A stretch of DNA of 64,000 nucleotides from Cellvibrio sp. 79 (GCA_003056245.1 MVDH01000001.1:1674716-1738715), one strand, 5' to 3'; positions 32,030 to 41,428 are shown, numbered from the stretch's first letter. The notes: generated by a model not told the origin, from the letters alone. Made by a program: numbers and translations.

Positions 32030-33163
32030 ATGACAACACCAGATTCCAATTCTCCACTTGCACGCTATCAGCGCGACTTGCAGCGCCCGGATTTTCGCCA
32101 TGATCTGGCCCAGGAGGCTGCAGTCAAGCATCTCCAGCATTTATACGAACAACTAGTGGCTGTGTGGAAGGCTGAGCAACAGCAAAGTTTGTTCGGAAAC
32201 TTTTTCAAGCGTTTTACGGGAGACTCTTCGCGTGAGTTGGTGCGCGGATTGTATTTTTGGGGCGGGGTAGGGCGCGGTAAAACCTACCTGATGGATAATT
32301 TTTTTGAGAGTTTGCCCTTCGAGCAAAAACTACGCGCGCATTTCCATCGTTTTATGCGCCGTGTCCACGCTGAGTTAAAAAAACTGGATGGCAAAAAAAA
32401 CCCGCTCAAGTTGGTTGCCGATACTATTGCCGCCGAGGCGCGAGTAATTTGTTTTGATGAGTTTTTTGTATCGGATATCACCGATGCCATGATTCTCGGA
32501 ACCTTGATGGAAGAACTCTTTGCGCGCGGTGTTACGCTGGTTGCGACGTCCAATATTGTTCCTGATGGCCTTTATAAGGACGGCTTGCAGCGCGCTCGCT
32601 TTTTGCCGGCAATCGAGTTACTCAACAAGCATACCCTTGTGGTGAATGTGGATGGCGGGGTTGATTATCGTCTGCGCGCTCTGGAGCAGGCAGAGTTATA
32701 TCACCATCCGCTGGATGCGGCGGCTGATGAAAGTTTGATGTGCAGTTTTAAAAGCCTTGTACCCGCCGGTGCAGAAATTCGCGAGCAGCAGGAAGTAGAG
32801 GTAGAAGGGCGGATGATTTTGTCCCGCTGCATTAGTGAAGGGATTATCTGGTTTGATTTTGTGGAGTTGTGTGATGGGCCGCGCTCGCAAAACGATTACA
32901 TCGAGCTGGCGCGGGAATATCACGCGGTTATCCTCAGTAATGTCCCCGGGCTTGGGCGCGAAAAGGACGACCAGGCGCGACGTTTTGTGAATCTGGTCGA
33001 TGAATTCTATGATCGCCAGGTAAAGCTGATTATTTCTGCCGAACGCCCGCTTGCCGAACTCTATTCCACTGGTAAGCTCGATTTTGAATTCCAGCGTACC
33101 GTAAGCCGCTTGTTGGAAATGCAAAGCCACGAATATCTGTCTCGCCCCCATCGACCTGAATAG
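32030..33163 (+). CDS. zapE: Cell division protein ZapE (AFG1-like ATPase)
   Basis: ZapE is an ATPase that joins the divisome late and affects Z-ring stability. Walker A is WGGVGRGKTYLMD near residue 83, Walker B is VICFDEFFVSDITDAM near 140, and sensor I lies in LVATSNI. The C-terminal segment VNLVDEFYDRQVKLIISAE is family-specific. Length 377 is normal. It precedes rplM. Confidence 0.95.
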   Translation: MTTPDSNSPLARYQRDLQRPDFRHDLAQEAAVKHLQHLYEQLVAVWKAEQQQSLFGNFFKRFTGDSSRELVRGLYFWGGVGRGKTYLMDNFFESLPFEQKLRAHFHRFMRRVHAELKKLDGKKNPLKLVADTIAAEARVICFDEFFVSDITDAMILGTLMEELFARGVTLVATSNIVPDGLYKDGLQRARFLPAIELLNKHTLVVNVDGGVDYRLRALEQAELYHHPLDAAADESLMCSFKSLVPAGAEIREQQEVEVEGRMILSRCISEGIIWFDFVELCDGPRSQNDYIELAREYHAVILSNVPGLGREKDDQARRFVNLVDEFYDRQVKLIISAERPLAELYSTGKLDFEFQRTVSRLLEMQSHEYLSRPHRPE

Positions 33164-33190
33164 CCTATAGTTGTAGAGAGTATATTTTGG

Positions 33191-33219
33191 TTGAAAATTA
33201 CTCCCCGGGTGTGTAGTAT
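33191..33219 (+). promoter_or_regulatory. rplM-rpsI promoter
   Basis: TTGAAA (33191-33196), a 17-base spacer, then TAGTAT (33214-33219). This is a good sigma-70 match and would give a leader of about 57 bases. Confidence 0.7.
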
Positions 33220-33225
33220 GCCGCC

Positions 33226-33242
33226 TCCCTGTTTTCAGGGGT
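33226..33242 (+). promoter_or_regulatory. Leader hairpin before rplM
   Basis: CCCTG/CAGGG hairpin with a short TTTT loop lies in the 5' leader of rplM. E. coli rplM is autoregulated by L13 through its leader; whether this hairpin plays that role is inference. Confidence 0.4.
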
Positions 33243-33283
33243 ATTTAACATTTAGTTCCACATCCAATTTAGGCAGGAATAAC

Positions 33284-33712
33284 ATGAAGACCTATATTGC
33301 CAAACCTGAATCTGTCGTACATGACTGGTTCATCGTGGATGCGGCGGGTAAAACTCTCGGCCGTTTATCTGCGGAAATTGCTTCGCGTTTGCGTGGCAAG
33401 CACAAGCCAGAATTCACTCCACACGTTGATACCGGTGATTACATCGTTGTTATCAACGCTGCTCAAGTGCGTGTGACTGGCCGTAAAGCTACTGACAAGA
33501 TTTATTACCACCACACCAACTTCGTTGGCGGTATCAAATCGACTACCTTCGAGAAGTTGATCGAGAAGGCTCCAGAGCGCACCATCCAGATCGCTGTTAA
33601 AGGTATGTTGCCGAAGGGCCCACTGGGTCGTGCAATGTTCAGAAAATTGAAAGTTTATGCGGGTAATGAGCATCCACATGCTGCTCAGCAACCTAAAGAA
33701 CTGAGCATCTAA
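33284..33712 (+). CDS. rplM: 50S ribosomal protein L13
   Basis: The ATG at 33284 ([11 protein letters not shown]) gives 142 residues, identical in length to E. coli L13; the GTG-type extension from 33191 covers the promoter and is not real. [38 protein letters not shown] and [20 protein letters not shown] are family hallmarks. It binds 23S rRNA early in 50S assembly. It is 11 bases upstream of rpsI. Confidence 0.98.
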   Translation: MKTYIAKPESVVHDWFIVDAAGKTLGRLSAEIASRLRGKHKPEFTPHVDTGDYIVVINAAQVRVTGRKATDKIYYHHTNFVGGIKSTTFEKLIEKAPERTIQIAVKGMLPKGPLGRAMFRKLKVYAGNEHPHAAQQPKELSI

Positions 33713-33723
33713 GGGGAGCCGAC

Positions 33724-34116
33724 ATGTCTGCAGCACAATTTTACGGCACAGGCCGTCGCAAGACCTCTACCGCACGTGTGTTCATCACTGCTGGTACTGG
33801 CACTATTACTGTAAATGATCGTCCTCTGGACGAATACTTTGGTCGTCCAGTAGCGCGCATGGTTGTTCGTCAGCCGCTCGAACTGGTTGGTCTGGTAGAA
33901 AAGTTTGATGTGAATGTTACTGTCTCTGGTGGCGGTAGCTTCGGTCAAGCAGGTGCTATTCGTCACGGTTTGACTCGCGCTCTGATGGAGTACGATGACA
34001 ACCTGCGTAGTGAATTGCGTAAAGCCGGTTACGTTACTCGCGATTCTCGCGAAGTTGAACGTAAGAAAGTTGGCTTGCGTAAAGCACGTAAAAAGCCACA
34101 ATTCTCCAAGCGTTAA
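33724..34116 (+). CDS. rpsI: 30S ribosomal protein S9
   Basis: S9 (130 residues) contacts the P-site tRNA through its C-terminal tail [22 protein letters not shown] at the N-terminus and [14 protein letters not shown] are conserved. It is co-transcribed with rplM and followed by a strong terminator. Confidence 0.98.
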   Translation: MSAAQFYGTGRRKTSTARVFITAGTGTITVNDRPLDEYFGRPVARMVVRQPLELVGLVEKFDVNVTVSGGGSFGQAGAIRHGLTRALMEYDDNLRSELRKAGYVTRDSREVERKKVGLRKARKKPQFSKR

Positions 34117-34162
34117 TGATTTCTTGCAGTGGCTTTTATGGTTGCTGCTTGATGATCATCAA

Positions 34163-34201
34163 AAAAACGCCCAAGTCTTTTCTGGCTTGGGCGTTTTTTT
34201 A
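34163..34201 (+). terminator. rplM-rpsI terminator
   Basis: ACGCCCAAG/CTTGGGCGT stem with seven T after it and seven A before it. Confidence 0.92.
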
Positions 34202-34403
34202 CGTCTAAAATTGCGGGTCTATAACCCACTGATTGTGTGTGGTTATTCTTGTAAGCCGTGTGTGAATTCATTAAGATTGCCCGCCTTTTCTTGAGTCACC
34301 CAATAAATCCTTTGTCGTCGGACTTGGTATCAGAGTTTTTGCAAAGTCGCAGTGCGATTTTAGGCGATTTGCTAGCCGTTAGCTGTTAGGGGAGAAATTC
34401 GTC

Positions 34404-35003
34404 ATGAGTAATGACGCTGTAAATAAAACGCGCCGTCGCGTATTGATCGGAGCCACTTGTGCAGTGGGTGCGGTTGGTGTAGTGGGTGCTGCTGTTCCTT
34501 TTGTGGGTTCCTGGAACCCGAGTGCCAAAGCGAAAGCTGCCGGTGCTCCTGTAAAATATAACCTCAGTAAAGTGGAGCCTGGCTCCATGGTTACCGTAGA
34601 GTGGCGCGGCAAGCCGGTGTTTATTGTCCGCCGTACCCAGGCAGCCCTTGATAGTTTGAAAAAAGTAGAAGATCAAGGTGTTCTGCTCGATGCAAACTCG
34701 GATGAACCCCAGCAGCCTGAATACGCAAAAAATCCTGAACGTGCAATCAACAAAGAATTTGCCATTTTGTTGGGTGTTTGTACCCATTTGGGATGCGCAC
34801 CTGCGTTTCGTCCAGATGTAGGCGCTGCAGATCTGGGTGGTGATAAGTGGCAGGGTGGATTCTTTTGTCCGTGCCATGGTTCCAAATATGATTTGGCCGG
34901 TCGCGTTTATGTCGGTGTACCAGCACCATTAAATCTGGAAGTTCCTCCTCATCGCTATGAAAGCGATGCTGTAGTTGTAATTGGTGAAGATCAGGGGGCT
35001 TGA
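34404..35003 (+). CDS. petA: Ubiquinol-cytochrome c reductase Rieske iron-sulfur subunit
   Basis: This 199-residue subunit carries electrons from ubiquinol to cytochrome c1 in the bc1 complex. A twin-arginine signal/anchor (TRRRVLIGATC and a hydrophobic stretch) is at the N-terminus. The 2Fe-2S ligands lie in CTHLGCAP and CPCHGSKYD near residues 131 and 152. It is one base upstream of the fused cytochrome b/c1 gene, indicating a tight operon. The 286 bases upstream hold the rpsI terminator and no other gene. Confidence 0.97.
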   Translation: MSNDAVNKTRRRVLIGATCAVGAVGVVGAAVPFVGSWNPSAKAKAAGAPVKYNLSKVEPGSMVTVEWRGKPVFIVRRTQAALDSLKKVEDQGVLLDANSDEPQQPEYAKNPERAINKEFAILLGVCTHLGCAPAFRPDVGAADLGGDKWQGGFFCPCHGSKYDLAGRVYVGVPAPLNLEVPPHRYESDAVVVIGEDQGA

Positions 35004-35004
35004 T

Positions 35005-37239
35005 ATGAATTGGTTAGTGGGTTTATGGCAGTGGGTTGATGATCGTCTCCCGGTACAACGTGCCTGGGATACGCATATGGCAAAGTATTATGCGCCCAAG
35101 AATTTTAACTTCTGGTATTTCTTCGGTGTGCTTTCGCTGCTGGTATTGGTAAACCAATTGGTTACCGGTATCTGGTTGACCATGAGCTACAACCCTTCCG
35201 CAGAAGGCGCTTTCGCCTCTGTTGAATATATTATGCGCGATGTGGATTTTGGCTGGTTGCTTCGTTATATGCACTCCACCGGTGCGTCGGCATTCTTTGT
35301 TGTTGTTTATCTGCATATGTTCCGCGGCATGATGTATGGCTCTTATAAGGCCCCGCGTGAGCTGGTGTGGATTTTCGGTATGACTATTTATCTGGTGCTG
35401 ATGGCCGAAGCCTTTATGGGTTACGTATTGCCATGGGGCCAAATGTCCTATTGGGGTGCGCAGGTCATTGTGTCGCTGTTCGGTGCTATCCCGGGTATTG
35501 GTGAAGATCTGGTGCAGTGGATCCGTGGCGACTACCTGATCTCCGGTATTACCTTGAACCGTTTCTTTGCGCTCCACGTTGTTGCTCTGCCAATCGTGTT
35601 GTTGGCACTCGTTGTAATGCACATTCTTGCATTGCACGAAGTGGGTTCGAACAACCCGGACGGCGTTGAGATCAAAAAGAACAAAGATGAAAACGGCATT
35701 CCACGCGATGGTGTTCCTTTCCATCCTTTCTACACTGTGCACGATCTGGTTGGCGTTACTGTTTTCCTGTTCGCCTTCTGTTTCATTATGTTCTTTATGC
35801 CGGAGATGGGTGGTTTCTTCCTGGAATACGCTAATTTCGAAGAAGCGAATAACCTGAAAACCCCGTTGCATATTGCTCCCGTCTGGTATTTCACTCCTTT
35901 CTATGCAGTATTGCGCGCAGTGACCATGCCAATTGAAATTGGCCCAATGGTGTTGACTGCAAAACTACTGGGTTTTGCGGCGATGGGTGCAGCAATTGCG
36001 TTGCTGTTTGTGCTGCCGTGGCTTGATCGCAGCAAAGTGAAATCCATGCGTTATCGTGGGCATATCCCGCGTGTGATGCTGATTGCATTTGCGTCTATGT
36101 TCGTCGTTCTCGGTTATTTGGGTGTTAAGGCGCCTACGGAAGGTAGAACTCTGTTGTCACAAATTGCAACGGCGTTCTATTTTGCCTATTTCCTGACGAT
36201 GCCGGTGTGGACAACAACCAGTCCGGAAAAAGCCAAATCAAAAATATCCTGGATTCTGTGCGGTCTTTTTGTCGTGGTTTTCACCTGGATGGGAATTGAA
36301 TACATCGGTGGCGATGTGCCAATCCTGTTGTTGATTCTGTGCTTCTTGTTGGCCGCTCTTTTTGCTGTGTTGCCAATATTGGCTGCACGCGATAAAGATC
36401 TGGTTGAGCCGACTCGCACCCAATCCAAAGGTTTACCTGGCTTGTTGGTAGCTGCCGGTTTTGTACTGTTTGTGGTTCTCGCCGTTGTGCCCATCAAAGC
36501 TGTAGCCTCGGAAGGCGCATTCAACTGCGGTGCTATTCCTTGCGACCACATGGAGGCGGATCTGAATGACAAAGAATCCTTGCAGCGTGGTGCAAAGTAC
36601 TTCACTAACTACTGCATGGGTTGTCACTCGTTAAAGTACTCCCGTTATGAGCGCGTTGCTGATGACTTGGGTATTCCTCATGATGTGATGGAGCAAAACC
36701 TGATTTTTGGCGATCAACGTATTGGTCAGTTGATGGACATTGCGATGAAACCGCAGCAGGCGAAAGTCTGGTTTGGCGTGGTTCCTCCTGATTTGACGCT
36801 GGTTGCTCGTGCTCGTTCGCCTGAGTGGATCTACACCTACCTGCGTAACTTCTACAAAGATGAAACCCGTCCCTGGGGTGTAAACAACCGTGTATTTCCT
36901 AACGTAGGTATGCCGCATGTGTTGATTGGCCCACAAGGTTTGCTGGAGTGTGGTGCTGGTCCAAAATTAAACCATCATGGCGGCGCATTGCGTAACGATG
37001 TGGGACAGGTTGAAATCGATGAGCATTGTGGTGCGCTCAGAGAAGGTAAAGTGAAGGGTTCTATGTCGCAGGCTGAATTTGATGAGGCTGTGTATGACCT
37101 GGTTAATTTCCTTGAGTATGTTGCTGAACCTGTTGCGGTTAAACGCCAGTCGATTGGTTATTACGTTCTTGGCTTTCTGGTAATCCTGTTTATTTTTGTG
37201 TACTTCCTGAACCGTGAGTTCTGGCGAGATATTCACTAA
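35005..37239 (+). CDS. petB-petC: Cytochrome b / cytochrome c1 fusion protein of the bc1 complex
   Basis: A single 744-residue reading frame encodes both haem subunits. Residues 1-404 are cytochrome b: paired haem histidines in RYMHSTGAS...VYLHMFRG and ALHVVALP...VMHILALH, and the quinol-site motif PVWY. Residues 405-500 form a linker with three hydrophobic segments, the last resembling a signal sequence ending AVA before SEGAF. Residues 500-744 are cytochrome c1: CMGCH near 537, a probable Met ligand in NVGMPHVL, and a C-terminal anchor helix. Most gammaproteobacteria have separate petB and petC; Bradyrhizobium fbcH is a known fused precursor cleaved after translation. No stop or frameshift separates the halves. 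The ATG at 35005 is preceded by AGGGGG. Confidence 0.95.
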   Translation: MNWLVGLWQWVDDRLPVQRAWDTHMAKYYAPKNFNFWYFFGVLSLLVLVNQLVTGIWLTMSYNPSAEGAFASVEYIMRDVDFGWLLRYMHSTGASAFFVVVYLHMFRGMMYGSYKAPRELVWIFGMTIYLVLMAEAFMGYVLPWGQMSYWGAQVIVSLFGAIPGIGEDLVQWIRGDYLISGITLNRFFALHVVALPIVLLALVVMHILALHEVGSNNPDGVEIKKNKDENGIPRDGVPFHPFYTVHDLVGVTVFLFAFCFIMFFMPEMGGFFLEYANFEEANNLKTPLHIAPVWYFTPFYAVLRAVTMPIEIGPMVLTAKLLGFAAMGAAIALLFVLPWLDRSKVKSMRYRGHIPRVMLIAFASMFVVLGYLGVKAPTEGRTLLSQIATAFYFAYFLTMPVWTTTSPEKAKSKISWILCGLFVVVFTWMGIEYIGGDVPILLLILCFLLAALFAVLPILAARDKDLVEPTRTQSKGLPGLLVAAGFVLFVVLAVVPIKAVASEGAFNCGAIPCDHMEADLNDKESLQRGAKYFTNYCMGCHSLKYSRYERVADDLGIPHDVMEQNLIFGDQRIGQLMDIAMKPQQAKVWFGVVPPDLTLVARARSPEWIYTYLRNFYKDETRPWGVNNRVFPNVGMPHVLIGPQGLLECGAGPKLNHHGGALRNDVGQVEIDEHCGALREGKVKGSMSQAEFDEAVYDLVNFLEYVAEPVAVKRQSIGYYVLGFLVILFIFVYFLNREFWRDIH

Positions 37240-37261
37240 TAATCAGTGGTTAGATCAATGA

Positions 37262-37288
37262 AAAGGGCGGCGCAAGTCGCCCTTTTTA
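37262..37288 (+). terminator. petA-petBC terminator
   Basis: AAGGGCG/CGCCCTT hairpin followed by TTTATT. It separates the bc1 genes from sspB. Confidence 0.85.
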
Positions 37289-37351
37289 TTTGAGTCTGCG
37301 GTTAAATCCCTGTACCTTGTTCGCGATGTTTATTTTTAAGGAATAGCGTGT

Positions 37352-37777
37352 ATGTCCATGTCATCCAGTCGCCCTTATTTTTTACGTGCTATCTATGAGT
37401 GGATATTGGATAACAATTGCACCCCGCACATTCTTGTTGATGCCCATGTGCAAGGCACCCAGGTACCACAACAACACGTTAATAAGGATGGCCAGATAAT
37501 TCTCAATATATCGCCCACCGCCGTAAAAGATTTTTTTATGGATAATACGGCCGTTTCTTTTAATGCCCGTTTTAGCGGAGTTGTAAATAATCTCTATGTT
37601 CCTTGTGGTGCGATCCTTGGTATCTACGCCCGTGAAAACGGCCAGGGAATGATGTTTGAGTCTGAAGTGAATCCTCAGCCTCCATCAACACCATCACCAA
37701 CGCCACCAACTTCCCCGTCTCCGGTTCGATCTATAGGCGATAGCCCCAAGCGTCCGGGTTTAAGAGTCGTTAAATAG
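37352..37777 (+). CDS. sspB: ClpXP protease specificity-enhancing factor SspB
   Basis: SspB tethers ssrA-tagged proteins to ClpXP. The substrate-binding domain spans about residues 1-108 (RPYFLRAIYEWILDNNCTPHI, then ILNISPTAVKDF and FSARFSG-like FNARFSG). A flexible Pro/Thr/Ser linker follows. The last eight residues RPGLRVVK match the ClpX-binding tail RPALRVVK of E. coli SspB. It has 141 residues. sspA, normally directly upstream, is absent. Confidence 0.95.
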   Translation: MSMSSSRPYFLRAIYEWILDNNCTPHILVDAHVQGTQVPQQHVNKDGQIILNISPTAVKDFFMDNTAVSFNARFSGVVNNLYVPCGAILGIYARENGQGMMFESEVNPQPPSTPSPTPPTSPSPVRSIGDSPKRPGLRVVK

Positions 37778-37790
37778 AACTGTTCTGATG

Positions 37791-37826
37791 TCAACAACAC
37801 CAGCTGCGGCTGGTGTTGTTGTTTTT
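37791..37826 (+). terminator. sspB terminator
   Basis: CAACAACACCAGC/GCTGGTGTTGTTG, a 13-base stem with a TGCG loop, followed by TTTTT. Confidence 0.9.
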
Positions 37827-37876
37827 GGAGCAGGTTTGTGACGCTTGTGAGACATATTTGTGACAAAAAATTCGCG

Positions 37877-37910
37877 CAGTCACATTAGTGTCATATTCGC
37901 TCGTTAGAGT
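37877..37910 (+). promoter_or_regulatory. Pho box and -10 of pstS
   Basis: CAGTCACATTAGTGTCAT (37877-37894) fits two PhoB half-sites of 7 bases with a 4-base spacer and matches the consensus at about 12 of 18 positions. Exactly ten bases later is TAGAGT (37905-37910) as -10. Upstream there are further TTGTGAC-like repeats (37836-37863) that may be extra half-sites. Confidence 0.75.
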
Positions 37911-37978
37911 AGCTGCCAATGGTGAGAGATAAATCTTGCCATCTTAAACCTCTAATGTGATGACTAACGGAGCGCTCT

Positions 37979-38950
37979 ATGAACGCCAAGAACATTATCA
38001 AAGGGCTGGTACTTGCTGGCTCTATGGTTTGCGCCGCTGCGCTGCAAGCTGCTGTTGATGCAAAGCTGCCAGAGTACAAGGCGACAACTGGTGTTTCAGG
38101 TAACGTGAACTCAATCGGTTCCGACACCCTGAACAACCTGATGACCTTATGGGCTGAAGATTTCAAAAAATTGTATCCAAACGTAAATATCCAGATTCAG
38201 GGCGCTGGTTCTTCTACCGCACCACCAGCATTGATCGAAGGTACTGCTAACTTCGGCCCAATGAGCCGTGAAATGAAATCCGAAGAAATCCAGGCGTTTG
38301 AAGCTAAACACGGTTACAAGCCAACTGCTGTACCGGTAGCGATTGACGTTCTGGCTGTTTATGTCAACAAAGATAACCCGATCAAAGGTTTGTCCCTGCA
38401 ACAAGTTGATGCCATTTTCTCTGCTACCCGCAAGTGCGGCGAAGCAAAAGACATTACCCGTTGGGGGGATGTAGGTTTGCAAAATGCATGGGCAAATCGT
38501 GATTTCACCATTTATAGCCGTAACGCTGTATCTGGAACTTATGGTTACTTCAAAGATGAAGCGCTGTGTAAAGGCGACTTCAAAGCTAGCATCAATGAGC
38601 AACCAGGTTCCGCATCGGTAGTACAGGGTGTATCTGAGTCGATTAACGGTATTGGTTACTCAGGTATCGGTTACGTGACTTCTGGTGTGCGTGCGCTGCC
38701 ATTGTCCAAAAAAGATGGCCAGCCTTTTGTGACTCCTGATGCAGCTCATGCGTTGGATGGCACTTACCCATTGGCGCGCGTCCTTTATGTGTACATCAAT
38801 AAGCATCCGAACCGTAAATTGGACACCCTGCAACTCGAATTCCTGAAAATGGTTCTTTCCAAGCAAGGTCAGGAAACTGTAGTTCGCGATGGCTACATTC
38901 CATTGCCGGAAACAATGACCAGTAAAGCATTGGCTGTTCTGCAAAAGTAA
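37979..38950 (+). CDS. pstS: Phosphate ABC transporter substrate-binding protein PstS
   Basis: PstS (323 residues) captures phosphate in the periplasm for PstCAB. A signal peptide ends near LQAAVDA (about 24). Phosphate-binding elements are visible: [33 protein letters not shown] and [14 protein letters not shown]. It is the Pseudomonas-like PstS type. It has its own Pho box and its own terminator, which lets it be expressed more strongly than the membrane genes. Confidence 0.96.
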   Translation: MNAKNIIKGLVLAGSMVCAAALQAAVDAKLPEYKATTGVSGNVNSIGSDTLNNLMTLWAEDFKKLYPNVNIQIQGAGSSTAPPALIEGTANFGPMSREMKSEEIQAFEAKHGYKPTAVPVAIDVLAVYVNKDNPIKGLSLQQVDAIFSATRKCGEAKDITRWGDVGLQNAWANRDFTIYSRNAVSGTYGYFKDEALCKGDFKASINEQPGSASVVQGVSESINGIGYSGIGYVTSGVRALPLSKKDGQPFVTPDAAHALDGTYPLARVLYVYINKHPNRKLDTLQLEFLKMVLSKQGQETVVRDGYIPLPETMTSKALAVLQK

Positions 38951-38963
38951 TTGTGCTCCCACG

Positions 38964-38993
38964 GAAGCCGCCGATATATCGGCGGCTTTTTTT
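38964..38993 (+). terminator. pstS terminator
   Basis: AAGCCGCCGATATATCGGCGGCTT, a nearly perfect palindrome, followed by a run of T. Confidence 0.93.
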
Positions 38994-39039
38994 CGCTTGC
39001 AATAATTGTGTTACAGAAAAATGACAGTGATTTTTTGAT

Positions 39040-39073
39040 TTGTAACAAAAGTGTCATTTTTGCTTGTTAGCAT
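39040..39073 (+). promoter_or_regulatory. Pho box and -10 of pstC
   Basis: TTGTAACAAAAGTGTCAT (39040-39057), ten bases, then TAGCAT (39068-39073). The geometry is the same as at pstS. An inverted TGACAG-like half-site (39022-39027) lies upstream. Confidence 0.75.
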
Positions 39074-39107
39074 TCTCGTGCCAGAAGTTTAATCAGGTGA
39101 GCAGACC

Positions 39108-41399
39108 ATGTCCGAACCCATTCCCTTGGTAAAAGAACCAGTCAGTTTGATGCCGACGCTCGAGCAGCGTAACCGTCTGCGTCGCCTTCGTAAATTTAAG
39201 GATGGTCTTTCCCGTTACGGAGTCATGGCCGCCGGTATGGCGGTTGTTTTTTCATTAGGCTTGATATTTTTCTACCTCTTTTCCGAAATCGCTCCGTTGT
39301 TTCGCGGTGCATCGGTAGAGGTTGTTAAAACCTATACGCCTGAGGCCCTGCATCAAGCGCCGGAAGATAAAACCGAATTCCTCACGCTTGAGCGTTACGA
39401 GGAAATTGGCGGCAATTTCAAACGTAGTGGAGCAGTGAGTTTTTTTACGGTCGATGACGGTAAAACCTTGTTGTCAGCGCAAATGCCCAAGCCCGAGGCG
39501 GCCGAATTTTCGGTCTTGGCAACCAGTACCGCAGATCATGGTTTGGTGGCATACGGTTATAACAATGGCCAGGTTGCGATTGCCAAAACTGAATACGAAC
39601 TCAGTTATCCAAATGATAAGCGCCAGATTACTCCGAACCTGACATTTCCATTGGGTGATCAACCTATCCAATTGGATGCGCAGGGGAGTGCTCTCAATAT
39701 ATTGGCGATCCAGGAAACTTCCAGTGGTACGTTGATTGCTGCAGCGACAGCAGATAATCGTTTGTTGTTAGGCGTATTCAATAGCAGTAGTAATTTAATC
39801 ACTGGCGCAGTTACTGTCGAACAAGAAATTTTTACTTTGCCCGCGCTTCCTCAGGGGGCGACCGCAACTCACATACAAATTGATGAGCGTGCACAGCACC
39901 TGGTAGTGGCAACGAATAAATCACAAATTATTTTATACAAAATTGTTAGCCCTTCTGCCGCAGAGCGTAAAGAAGCAATTGTTGTTCCCCATGGCAAAAT
40001 TACCGCAATGCAATTTCTGGTGGGCACCGGTTCATTGGTTGTTGGTACTAGTGAAGGCCATATAAGCCAGTGGTTTTTAGTGCGCGATCCGCACAACGAA
40101 TATCACGTAACCCATGTACGTGATTTTGATTCTCTTGAAGGTTCAATTACCAATTTTGCTCCCGAGTTTGCCCGTCGCGGTTTTTGGGCTGGCGATGATA
40201 AAGGCAACATCGGAATTTATTTTGGTACTTCACAGCGCACTTTATTGATTGAATCCATGGGTGATAAATCCATTAGTAATATTGCGATATCGCCCATCAA
40301 CAATCGTGCGTTATTAATTGATGACAGTAAAAATTTATCGCTGTTGGATGTATGGAACAGACACCCGGAAGTGTCATTCAGCTCGCTCTGGCAAAAAGTC
40401 TGGTACGAAGGTCGCGATGCGCCGGAATATATTTGGCAAGCATCATCCGGTAGTGACAATTTTGAAGCAAAAATGAGTTTTGTTCCGCTGTCATTAGGTA
40501 CATTAAAAGCAGCATTTTTCGCAATCCTGTTTGCGGTTCCACTCGGGGTGATGGGCGCGATTTACACGGCCTATTTCATGACTCCAAAATTGCGCGGAAT
40601 CGTTAAGCCTACGATTGAAATTATGGCGGCATTACCAACAGTAATTCTCGGTTTCCTCGCAGGGTTATGGCTTGCACCGTTTATCGAAAATCATTTGCCC
40701 GCAATCTTCAGTATTTTGATTTTGTTGCCAGTAACAATGTTGGTTACCGGATTTATCTGGAGCAAATGCCCGGAGAGTGTGCGTAATAAAATGCCGGAAG
40801 GTTGGGAAGCGGTAATCGTCATCCTTCCGATAATTGCCACAGTTTGGGCTTGCGTATCACTCAGTCCATTAACCGAGATCTGGTTTTTTAATGGAAGTAT
40901 GCGCCAATGGTTCACTGACAACGGCGTTAACTATGATCAACGCAACGCATTAGTCGTTGGCATTATCATGGGCTTTGCGGTTATCCCCAGTATTTTTTCA
41001 ATCGCAGAAGATGCAGTGTTCAGTGTGCCGCGTCACTTGACCCAAGGTTCATTGGCATTGGGCGCAACATCGTGGCAAACCATGGTTGGTGTTGTGTTAC
41101 CAACAGCAAGCCCTGGTATTTTTTCGGCAGTAATGATGGGTTTTGGTCGCGCAGTCGGTGAAACCATGATTGTGTTGATGGCTACCGGTAATAGCCCGAT
41201 TGTGAATTTCAACATCTTCGAAGGGATGCGTACGCTCTCGGCAAATATTGCAGTGGAATTACCGGAAACCGCAGTGGGTAGCACACACTTCCGTGTCTTA
41301 TTCCTGGCGGCACTGGTATTGCTGGCGCTCACGTTCGTAGTAAATACCCTTGCTGAAGTTATTCGTCAGCGTTTGCGTCAACGCTATAGCAATTTGTAA
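39108..41399 (+). CDS. pstC: Phosphate ABC transporter permease PstC with large periplasmic domain
   Basis: PstC forms the membrane channel with PstA. At 763 residues it is more than twice the E. coli size. Residues 38-62 are a membrane helix; residues about 65-455 form a soluble insert with WD40/propeller-like beta repeats (GLVAYGYNNGQVAIAK, RGFWAGDDKGNIGIYFG). The permease core follows from about 456 (LGTLKAAFFAILFAVPLG, then EIMAALPTVILGFLAGLWLAP). The coupling EAA-like loop is LALGATSWQTMVGVVLP. Large PstC proteins with such inserts are known in Pseudomonas; the insert's function is not known to me. Confidence 0.95.
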   Translation: MSEPIPLVKEPVSLMPTLEQRNRLRRLRKFKDGLSRYGVMAAGMAVVFSLGLIFFYLFSEIAPLFRGASVEVVKTYTPEALHQAPEDKTEFLTLERYEEIGGNFKRSGAVSFFTVDDGKTLLSAQMPKPEAAEFSVLATSTADHGLVAYGYNNGQVAIAKTEYELSYPNDKRQITPNLTFPLGDQPIQLDAQGSALNILAIQETSSGTLIAAATADNRLLLGVFNSSSNLITGAVTVEQEIFTLPALPQGATATHIQIDERAQHLVVATNKSQIILYKIVSPSAAERKEAIVVPHGKITAMQFLVGTGSLVVGTSEGHISQWFLVRDPHNEYHVTHVRDFDSLEGSITNFAPEFARRGFWAGDDKGNIGIYFGTSQRTLLIESMGDKSISNIAISPINNRALLIDDSKNLSLLDVWNRHPEVSFSSLWQKVWYEGRDAPEYIWQASSGSDNFEAKMSFVPLSLGTLKAAFFAILFAVPLGVMGAIYTAYFMTPKLRGIVKPTIEIMAALPTVILGFLAGLWLAPFIENHLPAIFSILILLPVTMLVTGFIWSKCPESVRNKMPEGWEAVIVILPIIATVWACVSLSPLTEIWFFNGSMRQWFTDNGVNYDQRNALVVGIIMGFAVIPSIFSIAEDAVFSVPRHLTQGSLALGATSWQTMVGVVLPTASPGIFSAVMMGFGRAVGETMIVLMATGNSPIVNFNIFEGMRTLSANIAVELPETAVGSTHFRVLFLAALVLLALTFVVNTLAEVIRQRLRQRYSNL

Positions 41400-41428
41400 T
41401 TTCAGATGACTTTTTTCGGAATCATGTG

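Noticed and set aside
35023-35871. 282-residue minus-strand frame across cytochrome b
   Set aside because: It is a shadow of the cytochrome b coding strand, with His/Gln-rich composition typical of a complementary frame.
35870-35900. PVWY in place of PEWY as a defective quinol site
   Set aside because: From memory PVWY is the common form in beta- and gammaproteobacterial cytochrome b, so it is not unusual here.
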